Below are positions 51,962 through 61,783 of a DNA stretch of 64,000 nt, in pieces. Every line of letters begins with the position of its first letter. Position 1 is the stretch's first letter. Under the pieces are notes generated by a model that saw nothing but the letters and a program-made list of their open reading frames with translations, was not told the DNA's origin and ran no database searches. Both the position numbers and the translations under genes were made by a program. Source of the stretch: an uncultured Phascolarctobacterium sp. (GTDB lineage: Bacteria > Bacillota > Negativicutes > Acidaminococcales > Acidaminococcaceae); contig UQWU01000003.1 of assembly GCA_900544885.1 (NCBI GenBank), positions 1 through 64,000 of the forward strand, given 5' to 3'.

Positions 51962-52963
51962 CTAACTGTATTCCGGCATTGCGGAAAGCATTTCAAACAG
52001 CGGCCCTAAAACTACACAAACGACAGCCGCAATGACCACTGCCGCCACTAATAACAGCAGAGGTGCAAGAAACTCCTTAATTCGTTCCAGATTTTCCCGT
52101 AAATCTTCTTCACCTATACGTGCAGCTTCTTTTAGCATTTGTGGTAAATAACCGGAAACAGCACCTATACAAAGTAAATCTAAGGTTAATGGGGAAAAAA
52201 CTCCTTTTACAGCACCAGCAGCGTCACTGATATCTATGCCACGCTTCAATCTACTATTAAGTAATAAAAGCTGCTGCTTATAAGTGCTGCTTTCTACCGT
52301 ACCAATAATAATGGTCACTGCTTTTGTAATACTCATACCGCTTTCTAAAAGCAGCGCCAAAAGCTTACAAAAGTTAACTTCCTGCAGGATGTGATAAAAA
52401 TTTTTTCTGCCTAAACTATTCCGCAGATATATTCTGCCATATTTTCCTAAGGCATACAGCAACAACAAGATGATTACTGCTAATAAAGCAAATAAAGGCC
52501 AATAAGATAGCAGTATTTCCTGAAGCTCTAATAATAAGGCCAGCAGTCCTTGAGGCTTTATACCCATGGAAATATAAGTCGAGCCTAAAACAGGTAAAAT
52601 GTATAGCAGAAAAATTAACATTACACAAACAGAACAAAATAAAAGAAAGCATGGATATAACAATGCTTTAATTATAAAATTACGCATCTGTTCCTTATCT
52701 GTATAATAATCAGCCAACTGCTCAAAAATAAAAACTAATTCGCCACTCGCCTCACCAGCTGCCGTCAAACTTATCGCTAAAGGTGAGAAAAATGCTTTTT
52801 CCCCCTGCATAGCTGCCGTCAGACTACTACCGGAATATAAATGTGCCTGCAATCTATGACAAAGCAAAGCCATTTTCCCGTCAACACGCTGCTGTAAAAG
52901 CTCTAAGCCACGTAGTAAAGAAATACCACTACGCAAAATAATAGCTAACTGCCTGAAAAACAT
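51962..52963 (-). CDS. Type II secretion/type IV pilus inner-membrane platform protein (GspF/ComGB-like); true start probably upstream
   Basis: An integral membrane platform protein with two T2SSF domains (FFRQLAIILRSGISLLRGLELL and NFCKLLALLLESGMSITKAV) and membrane helices near 95-120, 145-170 and 305-325. The 333 residues from ATG 52963 begin right at the first domain and there is no Shine-Dalgarno. The open frame continues upstream to ATT 52999, which lies exactly nine bases after GGAGG (53009-53013), or CTG 52996. Starting at ATT gives 345 residues, close to ComGB. No ComGA/GspE ATPase is in the window. Confidence 0.82.
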   Translation of the reverse strand: MFFRQLAIILRSGISLLRGLELLQQRVDGKMALLCHRLQAHLYSGSSLTAAMQGEKAFFSPLAISLTAAGEASGELVFIFEQLADYYTDKEQMRNFIIKALLYPCFLLFCSVCVMLIFLLYILPVLGSTYISMGIKPQGLLALLLELQEILLSYWPLFALLAVIILLLLYALGKYGRIYLRNSLGRKNFYHILQEVNFCKLLALLLESGMSITKAVTIIIGTVESSTYKQQLLLLNSRLKRGIDISDAAGAVKGVFSPLTLDLLCIGAVSGYLPQMLKEAARIGEEDLRENLERIKEFLAPLLLLVAAVVIAAVVCVVLGPLFEMLSAMPEYS

Positions 52964-53236
52964 GATTCGCTGTCGATTAGAATAGCCTGTTCTCAGAATT
53001 TTTTATCGCCTCCTTATGCACTAGCTTAATCCGTAAAATGTTTTTCTCACATAAAAATTTTTGCCACATGTGTAAATTTATTGTGAACTTAAGCGATTTT
53101 AAGCAAAGAAAAATACTGCTCAAAACTACGCTAAACATAGCTCTGAACAGTATTCCAGACATTAAGTAAATTGTTGGAACCTCACGAAAAAAAGTAATAT
53201 AGTCAATTCATGAAGTCAATTTTAGGCAGTAATTTC

Positions 53237-54406
53237 TTATTCCTTGCCGTGGCGGATGTAGGCAATCAGGCTTGTTGTAATCCAAATAGCACCTACAACA
53301 AAGAATAAAGTCTTCAAAGGGAAATAAGTAGCAATTAAACCACCCAACAAAGGTCCTACCATCGCACCAAATTGTTGGGCAGAAAACATATAGCCAAAAA
53401 CACGTCCGCGTTGATTACTTTCAGTATTATTAGCTAAAATCGCACTCAAGGAAGGCTGTATTCCGGCGCAGCATAAGCCATAAATAAAGTTCGTCACACA
53501 GAACCAGGTTAAATCATCTGGCAAAGCTACGATAAAATCAAGAATGCCACCGAGTAAAGCAGATAAAATAAAGCTAAGATAGAAGCCATGACTTTGACCA
53601 AAACGACCCCATACTGGTGCAGTAATCGCACCGGCAATACCGACTAAGCTGAAAACAAATCCTGCTAAAAAGACAATATTTCCTTCTCCATGACTTAAAT
53701 CACTGACATATAAACTAAGAATCGGCTGAATCATTAAAATCAGCATATTGCCTAAGCCAACATATACTAAAATCTCGCGGATAATAGGACGTTTCAATAA
53801 ATGTACCTGAGGTACTTCTTTTTCTTTTACAGGAGCTTTAGGTGGTTCAGGAATATAGAAATAGAAAATCAAGGTAATCAATAATAACAGTGTACCAGCT
53901 ACAAAGAAGGAGGAACGCATACCAAATACAGTAGCTAAAGTACCACCTAATAAAGGACCGATAACGCAACCACAAGTTAAACCTGATTGTAGAAAGCCTA
54001 AGGATACACCTAATTTTTCCGGCGGAACAAAACTAGTTGCAATAGCCAGGCAAACGCTCCATAAGCCTGCAGCAAAACCCTGCAGCACACGTACGCCAAA
54101 CATCTCCTCCGGTGTAGTAACGATACCGCCTAAATAATAAGAGACAGCCAAGCCGAAGCTGGCACGAATAGCCATCATCTTTTTGCCATGCGTATCAGCC
54201 ATTTTACCCCAAAGAGGTGCTAAAATGCCACCTAATAAAAAAGTGACAGAAAAAATTGCACCATTCCATAATTTCACATCAGCTAAACTAACTCCCAACT
54301 CATTAATCAAATACATTGGCAGAAATGGTATGAGCATCGTATATCCAGCCGACATCAAAGTAACATTGGCCGTTAAAATCGCCAAGATAATTTTCCAGTT
54401 TTTCAT
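53237..54406 (-). CDS. Major facilitator superfamily transporter
   Basis: A 389-residue, twelve-helix inner membrane transporter. The signature GKMADTHGKKMMAIRASFGLA between helices 2 and 3 and a cytoplasmic loop near 185-200 (PPKAPVKEKEVPQVHLLKR) are typical of a drug:proton antiporter or sugar exporter. It begins with a GGGGGC ribosome-binding site, downstream of a terminator-like hairpin at 54429-54475. Substrate unknown. Confidence 0.87.
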   Translation of the reverse strand: MKNWKIILAILTANVTLMSAGYTMLIPFLPMYLINELGVSLADVKLWNGAIFSVTFLLGGILAPLWGKMADTHGKKMMAIRASFGLAVSYYLGGIVTTPEEMFGVRVLQGFAAGLWSVCLAIATSFVPPEKLGVSLGFLQSGLTCGCVIGPLLGGTLATVFGMRSSFFVAGTLLLLITLIFYFYIPEPPKAPVKEKEVPQVHLLKRPIIREILVYVGLGNMLILMIQPILSLYVSDLSHGEGNIVFLAGFVFSLVGIAGAITAPVWGRFGQSHGFYLSFILSALLGGILDFIVALPDDLTWFCVTNFIYGLCCAGIQPSLSAILANNTESNQRGRVFGYMFSAQQFGAMVGPLLGGLIATYFPLKTLFFVVGAIWITTSLIAYIRHGKE

Positions 54407-54428
54407 TATAAGCCCCCTCAGCAGCTAA

Positions 54429-54475
54429 AATAAAAAAAGACCTTGCCGGATAAACAAAACCGGAAGTCTTTTACT
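54429..54475 (-). terminator. Terminator-like hairpin in the MFS leader
   Basis: Minus RNA AAAGACUUCCGG pairs with CCGGCAAGGUCUUU (internal bulge), then UUUUAUUUU, only about 25 nt before the MFS gene. It could be an attenuator; no aptamer is recognised upstream. Confidence 0.6.
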
Positions 54476-54547
54476 TCGTTTTCATGTATGATAGATTATT
54501 ATAAACTATATTAAGTAGTTTTTTCAATGCTTATTAATCAAATACAA

Positions 54548-54744
54548 GTAAAATAACCTATGCTTACTCTGAAACATAGGTCATTTACTTTTTTTGGAGG
54601 AGAATATACGCCCAGCTGTCAAGTGTACCGAGCAGTATAAGGTAAAAGCGGACAGCTAATCTGTAGTAGTTATGTGTCAAGGAATTCAATACTGCAAAAT
54701 CAGAAAGGAATAAATGGTACTTTTGATTAGCCTTGTCTAACTTT
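54548..54744 (-). ncRNA. Candidate structured small RNA (~197 nt), possibly 6S-like
   Basis: A promoter at 54751-54779 and a U-tailed hairpin at 54548-54582 bound a region without a plausible ORF. The RNA folds as a rod: AGUU, CAAG, GUACC and GCAGUAU in the 5' half pair with AUACUGC, GGUAC, CUUG and AGCU in the 3' half, leaving an asymmetric 20/2-nt internal loop. Length, single-gene arrangement and rod shape are as in 6S RNA, but I do not see a conserved sequence that proves it. Could also be a leader RNA for the MFS gene. Confidence 0.45.
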
Positions 54745-54750
54745 AAACTT

Positions 54751-54779
54751 ATTATAACATAGATTATTTCAGTTAGCAA
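54751..54779 (-). promoter_or_regulatory. Promoter of the candidate small RNA
   Basis: Minus strand TTGCTA, 17-bp spacer, TATAAT. Confidence 0.75.
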
Positions 54780-54807
54780 TAGCTAATTTGTTTTTTGTGT
54801 GAAAAGA

Positions 54808-54862
54808 TTATAAAAAGCTCCCGCCTAGCTATTGAGATCATTAACTAGGCGAGAGCTTTTGC
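54808..54862 (-). terminator. Terminator after ftsH
   Basis: Minus RNA AAAGCUCUCGCCUAG pairs with CUAGGCGGGAGCUUU (one mismatch/wobble), then UUUAU. Confidence 0.88.
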
Positions 54863-54869
54863 TTTTGCT

Positions 54870-56738
54870 TTATTTTTCTTCTACTTCAGTCGCAATAGTT
54901 TCTACCGCATCAGCCTGTGCAGCTTCTTCTGCATGTAACAATTTCATAAATTGCTCACCGGTAATAGTTTCTTTTTCTAAAAGATATTGTGCTAACACAT
55001 CCAGCTTAGCACGGTTCTCTGTCAAAATACGTCTAGCTTCACAATGAGCTTCTTTAATAATCTTCAAAACCTTTTCATCAATCTTGCCTGCAGTATCCTG
55101 ACTACATACCAAAGAAGAATCACCACCTAAGTATTGATTATTGACAATCTCTGTTGCCATCATGTCAAATTCTTCAGTCATACCTAAACGTGTTACCATA
55201 CTGCGGGCAATCTTAGTAGCCTGTTCAATATCGTTCGCGGCACCGCTGGTAATGCTGCCAAAAACGATTTCCTCAGCACTGCGACCACCAGTAATAGTAA
55301 CGATTTTGTTGAACAACTCTTCTTTTTTCATCAAAACAGTATCGTTATCATTAATCTGCATCGTATAGCCTAAAGCACCGTTTGTTCGCGGAATAATAGT
55401 AATCTTATGTACAGGAGCACTGTTCTTTTGCATCGCAGCTACAAGAGCATGACCAATTTCATGGTAAGCAATAACCTTTTTCTCAGCAGGAGAAATAACA
55501 GCTCCCTTGCGTTGGTATCCGGCAATAACTGTTTCAATAGATTCTTCCAAATCTGCTTGTTCTACAGTAGTACGTTGCATTTTTACTGCACGCAAAGCAC
55601 CTTCGTTGATAATATTAGCAAGCTCTGCACCGCTAGCACCAGCAGTAGCACGAGCCAAAGCTAAATAATCAATATCATCAGCCATTTTTACATCTTTGGC
55701 ATGAACCTTCAAAATAGCTTCACGGCCATGTAAATCAGGTAATTCTACAGGCACGCGTCTATCAAAACGACCTGGACGTAACAAAGCCTTGTCCAAAGAT
55801 TCAGGACGGTTAGTAGCTGCTAAAATAACTACACCTTTGCTACCATCAAAACCATCCATCTCACTTAAAAGCTGATTTAATGTTTGCTCACGTTCATCAT
55901 TACCGCCAAATTGACCACTGTCACGGCGTTTACCAATAGCATCAATCTCATCGATGAAAATGATGCAGGGAGCCTTTTCCTGAGCTTGCTTAAACAAATC
56001 GCGGACACGAGCAGCACCCATACCTACAAACATTTCTACAAACTCACTACCACTGATAGAGAAAAACGGTACCTTCGCTTCACCAGCAATCGCTTTGGCT
56101 AACAAGGTTTTACCTGTACCCGGAGGACCTACTAGCAGTGCACCCTTAGGCATATTAGCACCAATGGCTTTATATTTATCAGGATTATGCAGAAAATCAA
56201 CCAATTCCATTAAAGCTTCCTTCGCTTCATCCTGACCAGCCACATCGGCAAAGCTTTTACCCGTCTGGGCCTCTACATAAATTTTGGCATTACTTTTGCC
56301 AAATGTCATAGCATTGCCGCCCATCTTTTTACCCATAAAGTACCAGAACAACTGACCCAAACCAAAAAACAACAGAATAGGCAAAATCCAGTTAGTAAAG
56401 AATTTCATGAGCGGGTTAGGCTCCTTCGGTACAACCTGAGAAAACTCTACCTTGCTTTTCATTAAGCGTTCAACAAGCTGCGGATCTTCAATTCGACCTG
56501 TAACGTAAATTTCCTTATTGGCATCATCCTTGCAGATACCTGCAATACGTTTATCAGTAATCTCAACCTTAGCTAATTTGCCGTCATCAACCATTTGTAG
56601 AAAAGACCCATAAGAAATATCTTTAACCTTTGGTTGAAAAAATGTAGGCATAATTACGGTATTAATCAATAAGATTATTAAAAGCATCAATACATAATAA
56701 TACGTTAATGGTTTCTTTTTATTATCATTTGGATTCAT
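54870..56738 (-). CDS. ftsH: ATP-dependent zinc metalloprotease FtsH
   Basis: Membrane-anchored AAA+ protease for membrane-protein quality control. The 622 residues have two N-terminal helices (12-32 and about 110-130), Walker A GPPGTGKT near 200, Walker [16 protein letters not shown], the arginine-finger [23 protein letters not shown] and the zinc motif HEIGH near 424, with the third ligand aspartate later. ATG 56738 is used; an apparent TTG one codon earlier is unneeded. It ends with an ordinary acidic tail. Confidence 0.96.
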   Translation of the reverse strand: MNPNDNKKKPLTYYYVLMLLIILLINTVIMPTFFQPKVKDISYGSFLQMVDDGKLAKVEITDKRIAGICKDDANKEIYVTGRIEDPQLVERLMKSKVEFSQVVPKEPNPLMKFFTNWILPILLFFGLGQLFWYFMGKKMGGNAMTFGKSNAKIYVEAQTGKSFADVAGQDEAKEALMELVDFLHNPDKYKAIGANMPKGALLVGPPGTGKTLLAKAIAGEAKVPFFSISGSEFVEMFVGMGAARVRDLFKQAQEKAPCIIFIDEIDAIGKRRDSGQFGGNDEREQTLNQLLSEMDGFDGSKGVVILAATNRPESLDKALLRPGRFDRRVPVELPDLHGREAILKVHAKDVKMADDIDYLALARATAGASGAELANIINEGALRAVKMQRTTVEQADLEESIETVIAGYQRKGAVISPAEKKVIAYHEIGHALVAAMQKNSAPVHKITIIPRTNGALGYTMQINDNDTVLMKKEELFNKIVTITGGRSAEEIVFGSITSGAANDIEQATKIARSMVTRLGMTEEFDMMATEIVNNQYLGGDSSLVCSQDTAGKIDEKVLKIIKEAHCEARRILTENRAKLDVLAQYLLEKETITGEQFMKLLHAEEAAQADAVETIATEVEEK

Positions 56739-56964
56739 CAATCACTTTCCCCTTTCTCTTAGATATATATTTATTGTACTCTCCAACATCTAAATAAACA
56801 AATGAAATAATTGAAAACTAAAAACACTGTACAAAGCAATATTAGTATCATTATGCACAATCTTTTTCTATTTCAGAAGAATACTTGTATACATAAAGCT
56901 AACATATTGCAAAGCCTAGTACTTTTATATAAAATTATGCTGTAATGATAAAGGAGGATATACT

Positions 56965-59900
56965 ATGCCAAAAATCAATACAGTTTTAGTCGCAAACCGC
57001 GGCGAAATCGCTATTCGTGTTTTCCGTGCCTGCAATGAATTGGGCATTCGTACCGTTGCTATATATTCTAAAGAAGATACACTTTCCCTGCATCGTAACA
57101 AAGCAGACGAAGCTTATTTAGTTGGTGAAGGTAAAAATCCTACTGACGCTTATTTAGATATCGAAAGTATTATGCAAATCGCTCGCGAACATGACGTTGA
57201 TGCTATTCATCCAGGTTATGGTTTTCTGTCCGAAAACAGTAACTTAGCACGTCGCTGTGCAGAAGAAGGTTTGATTTTCATCGGACCTAAATTAGAACAT
57301 CTAATTATGTTCGGCGATAAAATCAACGCTCGTGAACAAGCAAAACTAGCTGGTATCCCCATGATTCCCGGTAGCAATGGAACTGTAGAAAGTTTACAAG
57401 AAGTCGTAGATTTTGGTGAAAAATATGGCTATCCAATTATTATCAAAGCTGTTAACGGCGGTGGCGGACGCGGTATGCGTGTCGTAAATAATGCCGATGA
57501 AGTAGCTACAGCTTATGCCATGGCTAAAAGCGAAGCAAAAAAAGCCTTTGGTAGTGATGCCATCTATATTGAAAAATATTTACAAAATCCTAAGCATATT
57601 GAAGTACAGATTATCGGTGATGAATACGGTAATCTGATGCACTTGTTTGAACGTGATTGCTCCGTACAACGCCGTCATCAAAAACTAGTAGAAATTGCTC
57701 CTGCTTTTTCTCTTCCCATCGAGCAAAGACAGGATATTTGCGATGCAGCTGTTAAACTGATGAAAAATGTAAGTTACGTTAGTGCTGGTACTGTAGAGTT
57801 TTTAGCTACTCCTGACGGTAAATTTTACTTCATCGAAGTAAATCCCCGTATTCAGGTAGAGCATACCGTTACAGAAGAAATCACTGGTGTCGATATTGTC
57901 CAAACACAAATCAAAATTGCTGAAGGCTATTCTCTACATAGTAAAGAAATTGCTTTACCTGAGCAAAAAGATTTAAAAACTATAGGTCATGCTATCCAAT
58001 GCCGTATTACAACAGAGGATCCTAGCAACAACTTTATGCCCGATACAGGTAAATTGATTACCTATCGTAGCGGTGGTGGTTTCGGCATCCGTTTAGACGG
58101 CGGTAATGCCTTCACAGGTTCTGTTATTACCCCTTATTACGATTCTCTGCTTGTTAAAGCTACTACCTGGGGATTAACCCACGAAATAGCCATCACGAAA
58201 ATGCTCCGTTGCTTAAAAGAATTCCGTATTCGCGGTGTTAAGACCAATATTCAATTCTTAGAAAACGTATTACAGAATAAACATTTTGTACAAGGCGATT
58301 ATTCTACTAATTTTGTCGATACTACTCCGGAATTATTCGTTTTCCCGAAAACTCTTGACCGTGGTACTAGACTATTAAATTATATCGCCGATATTACTGT
58401 TAATGGTTATTCCAATGTAGGCGTACAACCTAAGCCTACATTTTCTCCGTTAAATATGCCTAAGCATTATAATGGTATTTTAGCTTTAGGTGCTAAACAT
58501 ATTCTTGATACTCAAGGCGTAGACGGCTTAAATGATTGGATTCTGGCTCAGCAGGAGGTACTTGTTACTGATACTACCTTCCGTGATGCTCACCAATCTT
58601 TATTTGCTACCCGTCTGCGTACAGCTGATATGCTGCGTGTAATGCGCGACACTGCCGGTAAACTGCCAGGCCTGTTCTCCTTTGAATGCTGGGGCGGTGC
58701 AACCTTCGATGTTGCTTACCGTTTCTTAGACGAAAGCCCCTGGCAACGCTTAGCACAATTCCGTGAAGCAGCACCAAATATACTTTTCCAAATGCTGTTA
58801 CGTGGTGCCAACGCTGTCGGCTATACCAGTTATCCTGATAATGTAGTTAAAGAGTTTATCCGTTTAGCTGCTAAAAATGGTATTGATGTATTCCGTATCT
58901 TCGATAGCCTCAACGGTTTGGACAATATGCGTCTTTCTATTGATGCGGTACGCGAAACAGGTAAGGTTGCCGAAGCAGCATTGTGCTATACAGGTGATAT
59001 TTTAGATCCACGTCGTGATAAATACGATTTACAATATTACATCAATATGGCTAAAGAATTGGAAAAAGCAGGTGCTAATATTATAGCTATCAAAGATATG
59101 GCCGGATTATTAAAGCCGGAGGCTGCCTACCGCTTAGTAAGCAGTTTGAAATCTTATGTTGGTCTGCCAATCCATCTCCATACTCATGAAGGTAGCGGCA
59201 ATGCTATCTATACTTATGCCCGTGCCATTGATGCCGGTGTTGATATCGTCGATACCGCTATGAGCTCCATGAGCTGTGGCACTAGCCAACCTTCTACTAG
59301 CAGTCTTTATTACGCATTAAGTGGTCATCCCCGTCAACCGCGTCTGGATGTAGACTCCTTGAACGAATTATCCCGCTATTGGGAAACTGTACGTCCTTAT
59401 TATAAAGCAGCTGACAGAACCGAAAACTTCCCTAATCCAGAAGTTTATGTTCACGAAATGCCGGGCGGCCAATATACCAATTTAAAACAACAAGCTCAAG
59501 CATTAGGTTTAATCGAACGTTGGGAAGAAATTAAAGATATGTATCATCGCGTTTCAATGATGTTTGGTGATTTAATCAAGGTTACGCCTTCTTCTAAAAT
59601 CGTCGGCGATATGGCTCTCTTTATGGTACAAAATGATTTGACTGAAGAAGATGTTTATGCAAAAGGCGAAGTTTTAGACTTCCCTGCATCTGTAGTTGAA
59701 TTTTTCGAAGGCCGTATCGGTATGCCTTACCAAGGCTTCCCTGAAAAACTGCAAAAAATCGTACTCAAAGGACGTAAGCCGATTACTGTACGCCCAGGTG
59801 CAGCATTAGAACCTGTTGATTTTGAAGGCGTACGTGCTAAGCTGCAAGCTATCGGCGCACCTACTAGTGACGAAGCTGTAAGCTCCTACTGCTTATACCC

Positions 59901-60408
59901 TAAAGTATTTACCGATTGGGTAAAACGTTACAACCAATTCGGCGATGTCTCCGTGTTAGATACTCCGACATTCTTCTTCGGTATGACTCCCGGCGAAGAA
60001 ATCAAGGTTGAGATTGAGCAGGGTAAAATTCTCGTCATCAAGCTTATTCATATTTCCGAAGCTAATGCAGCAGGCATCCGCACTGTATCTTTCGAATTTA
60101 ACGGATTGCCACGTGAACTGGAAATCAAGGACCGCAATGCTAAAACTACTGCGGTTGCTCGTAAAAAAGCTGATCGTGCTAACGCTGGCGAAATCGGTGC
60201 TTCCCTCTCCGGTACAGTTGTTAAAGTACTAGTTGAAAAAGGTCAGGCGGTAACCAAAGGTACACCCTTGATTATTACCGAAGCCATGAAAATGGAAACT
60301 ACGCTTTCCGCACCTATTGAGGGTATCATTAGTGCTATCCATGTAAATCCTGGTGAACGTGTAGAAAGCGGTGATTGTCTTTTAGAAATTACTGCACAAA
60401 TGAAATAA
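56965..60408 (+). CDS. pyc: Pyruvate carboxylase
   Basis: Biotin enzyme making oxaloacetate from pyruvate, ATP and bicarbonate, feeding the reductive branch to succinate and propionate. The 1147 residues comprise the biotin carboxylase domain (NRGEIAIRVFRACNELGI, KAVNGGGGRGMRVV, IEVNPRIQVEHTVTEE), the carboxyltransferase barrel starting near 530 (DTTFRDAHQSLFATRLR, with metal site HLHTHEGSGN) and C-terminal biotinyl domain with EAMKME, biotinylated lysine about 1109. It has AAGGAGG and starts a single-gene unit divergent from ftsH. Confidence 0.97.
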   Translation: MPKINTVLVANRGEIAIRVFRACNELGIRTVAIYSKEDTLSLHRNKADEAYLVGEGKNPTDAYLDIESIMQIAREHDVDAIHPGYGFLSENSNLARRCAEEGLIFIGPKLEHLIMFGDKINAREQAKLAGIPMIPGSNGTVESLQEVVDFGEKYGYPIIIKAVNGGGGRGMRVVNNADEVATAYAMAKSEAKKAFGSDAIYIEKYLQNPKHIEVQIIGDEYGNLMHLFERDCSVQRRHQKLVEIAPAFSLPIEQRQDICDAAVKLMKNVSYVSAGTVEFLATPDGKFYFIEVNPRIQVEHTVTEEITGVDIVQTQIKIAEGYSLHSKEIALPEQKDLKTIGHAIQCRITTEDPSNNFMPDTGKLITYRSGGGFGIRLDGGNAFTGSVITPYYDSLLVKATTWGLTHEIAITKMLRCLKEFRIRGVKTNIQFLENVLQNKHFVQGDYSTNFVDTTPELFVFPKTLDRGTRLLNYIADITVNGYSNVGVQPKPTFSPLNMPKHYNGILALGAKHILDTQGVDGLNDWILAQQEVLVTDTTFRDAHQSLFATRLRTADMLRVMRDTAGKLPGLFSFECWGGATFDVAYRFLDESPWQRLAQFREAAPNILFQMLLRGANAVGYTSYPDNVVKEFIRLAAKNGIDVFRIFDSLNGLDNMRLSIDAVRETGKVAEAALCYTGDILDPRRDKYDLQYYINMAKELEKAGANIIAIKDMAGLLKPEAAYRLVSSLKSYVGLPIHLHTHEGSGNAIYTYARAIDAGVDIVDTAMSSMSCGTSQPSTSSLYYALSGHPRQPRLDVDSLNELSRYWETVRPYYKAADRTENFPNPEVYVHEMPGGQYTNLKQQAQALGLIERWEEIKDMYHRVSMMFGDLIKVTPSSKIVGDMALFMVQNDLTEEDVYAKGEVLDFPASVVEFFEGRIGMPYQGFPEKLQKIVLKGRKPITVRPGAALEPVDFEGVRAKLQAIGAPTSDEAVSSYCLYPKVFTDWVKRYNQFGDVSVLDTPTFFFGMTPGEEIKVEIEQGKILVIKLIHISEANAAGIRTVSFEFNGLPRELEIKDRNAKTTAVARKKADRANAGEIGASLSGTVVKVLVEKGQAVTKGTPLIITEAMKMETTLSAPIEGIISAIHVNPGERVESGDCLLEITAQMK

Positions 60409-60416
60409 CCCTATAA

Positions 60417-60459
60417 TGAAAAATAGCAGTCTGCAAAACGCAGGCTGCTATTTTTTCGT
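60417..60459. terminator. Bidirectional terminator after pyc
   Basis: AAAATAGCAG(T)CTGC pairs with GCAG(G)CTGCTATTTT; U-tracts on both strands. Shared by pyc and the XRE gene. Confidence 0.88.
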
Positions 60460-60833
60460 TATTTTTCTTTTAAGTCAGTAATATTTTTGGAATCATCATC
60501 TTTATCGGTTGTTTCGTGCTGAGTTTGCACAACACATATTTTCATTGCTCTCACAAAATCCCCTAAAGAGCAAACACTTAAAGGCATATTCATATCATCA
60601 TCTTTATGTTCCTTAATTCCGTAAACTAATTCATCCAAACTACATTCTAAAACATGAGCTATCTTGCAGGCCATGCTCAAGCTAATGCCGGTATTGCCGT
60701 TTTCGATATTGCTCATGTGTGTTTGAGAAACATCAATTTTATTGGCTAATTGTGTTTGAGAAATCCCAACTTTTTTGCGCAATAGTTTAATGTTGTTCCC
60801 CAAGCTGTGTAAATCTAACTCTCCAAAACTCAC
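60459..60833 (-). CDS. XRE-family transcriptional regulator
   Basis: A 124-residue protein starting at GTG 60833 (GAAGGA nine to ten bases upstream). The helix-turn-helix spans LRKKVGISQTQLANKIDVSQTHMSNIENGNTGISLSMACKI (about 18-58), followed by LECSLDELVYG. The C-terminal 45 residues are polar and may bind a partner. It is last in the set with the two secreted proteins; regulation of the adhesin locus is an inference. Confidence 0.85.
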   Translation of the reverse strand: MSFGELDLHSLGNNIKLLRKKVGISQTQLANKIDVSQTHMSNIENGNTGISLSMACKIAHVLECSLDELVYGIKEHKDDDMNMPLSVCSLGDFVRAMKICVVQTQHETTDKDDDSKNITDLKEK

Positions 60834-60848
60834 TTTCCATCACGTCCT

Positions 60849-61325
60849 TCATTTAATCCATCTGTTAGTACTACTTTTTTGTTTTCGTTCAATAGATTTT
60901 AAAGAAACTTCATAGATGTTCAGCAAATTTCTATCAGTACCTACATTTTGCATTTGCATGTTACTTCCTAGATCCAAGCAAATATTATTCTCCTGATCAT
61001 AAATGTACTGACGTGCAATAGCATAGCTAGCACCATGATTATCAAAAACGTATAAGGTCAGCATCCCAACTGCCTTTTCTAAGCCTTCACTTTGACGTAT
61101 ATCAGCCAAAAATTTTTGATCGGTATAGCGTTCTTCTACTGAAGTTATCAAAAAGAACTCATTATTTTTCCGAACAGTCTGTATATTGTCGAGATTGATG
61201 TACAATGAACCAACTTCAGTCCGTCCGGCTTCTACATAGTTGCTGATATGACTTGCTGCCCAAGAAGAGTTTGGGAATAAATATATCACTAAGCTACATA
61301 TTAATGCAAGTATTTTTTCCTTCAT
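60849..61325 (-). CDS. Exported hypothetical protein, 158 aa
   Basis: A protein with a probable signal peptide (MKEKILALICSLVIYLFPNSSWA, cleavage near 23-24) and a beta-rich mature domain: YVEAGRTEVGSLYINLDNIQ, FFLITSVEERYTDQKFLADIR and YAIARQYIYDQEN. No family recognised. It lies nine bases after the 138-aa secreted gene and before the XRE gene, so the three are likely co-transcribed and may act together at the cell surface. Confidence 0.68.
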   Translation of the reverse strand: MKEKILALICSLVIYLFPNSSWAASHISNYVEAGRTEVGSLYINLDNIQTVRKNNEFFLITSVEERYTDQKFLADIRQSEGLEKAVGMLTLYVFDNHGASYAIARQYIYDQENNICLDLGSNMQMQNVGTDRNLLNIYEVSLKSIERKQKSSTNRWIK

Positions 61326-61334
61326 AGCTATAAA

Positions 61335-61751
61335 TTATTTCTTAGCATCTGCTTGCAGCGGGCTGATAGCAAAATCAATAATTTTACCTGTTTTGTCGCA
61401 TACAAGAACAAATGCTACTAATTTTTCTTTAGTGCAAGCAGCAATGTAGGTAACACGGTCAGCACCATCAAAACGTTGATAAGCGTGGAATCTGCTTTCT
61501 TTAACATTACCAAATTTTGCTTTAACTTGTTTTTGTAATTCTACATAAACTTTATCATTAATTTTATTTTTCAGCTCTTTGCTAAAGCCAGCAGAAGCTT
61601 CAGTATATACTACAGGTTTAGCTGTAAAAGCGGCCATAAATTTTTCTGCACTACCTTGTGCTTTATTTAAATCACCACCATCAGCTGCCATAGCAACGCT
61701 AGAGCACATTAAAGTTGCTGCTGCAATCAATGTTAAAAGAAATTTCTTCAT
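61335..61751 (-). CDS. Exported hypothetical protein, 138 aa
   Basis: A 138-residue protein with a signal peptide (MKKFLLTLIAAATLMCSSVAMA, cleavage after residue 22) and a mature region of helix plus beta strands (KFMAAFTAKPVVYTEASAGF, VTYIAACTKEKLVAFVLVCD). One pair of cysteines (about 108 and 120) could form a disulfide. It follows the adhesin after a terminator (61784-61816) with RBS AGGAGG. Periplasmic role unknown. Confidence 0.7.
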   Translation of the reverse strand: MKKFLLTLIAAATLMCSSVAMAADGGDLNKAQGSAEKFMAAFTAKPVVYTEASAGFSKELKNKINDKVYVELQKQVKAKFGNVKESRFHAYQRFDGADRVTYIAACTKEKLVAFVLVCDKTGKIIDFAISPLQADAKK

Positions 61752-61783
61752 GAGTATTCCTCCTAAATTTATGCTATGGGAAA

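Noticed and set aside
52977..53162. 61-aa minus-strand ORF before the pseudopilin operon
   Set aside because: No Shine-Dalgarno at its ATG, it overlaps the ComGB-like gene's own ribosome-binding site, and the sequence shows no protein-like pattern.
54585..54779. 64-aa minus-strand ORF upstream of the MFS gene
   Set aside because: Its ATG lies within the -35/-10 region of a strong promoter and its sequence coincides with a candidate structured RNA with terminator. No ribosome-binding site.
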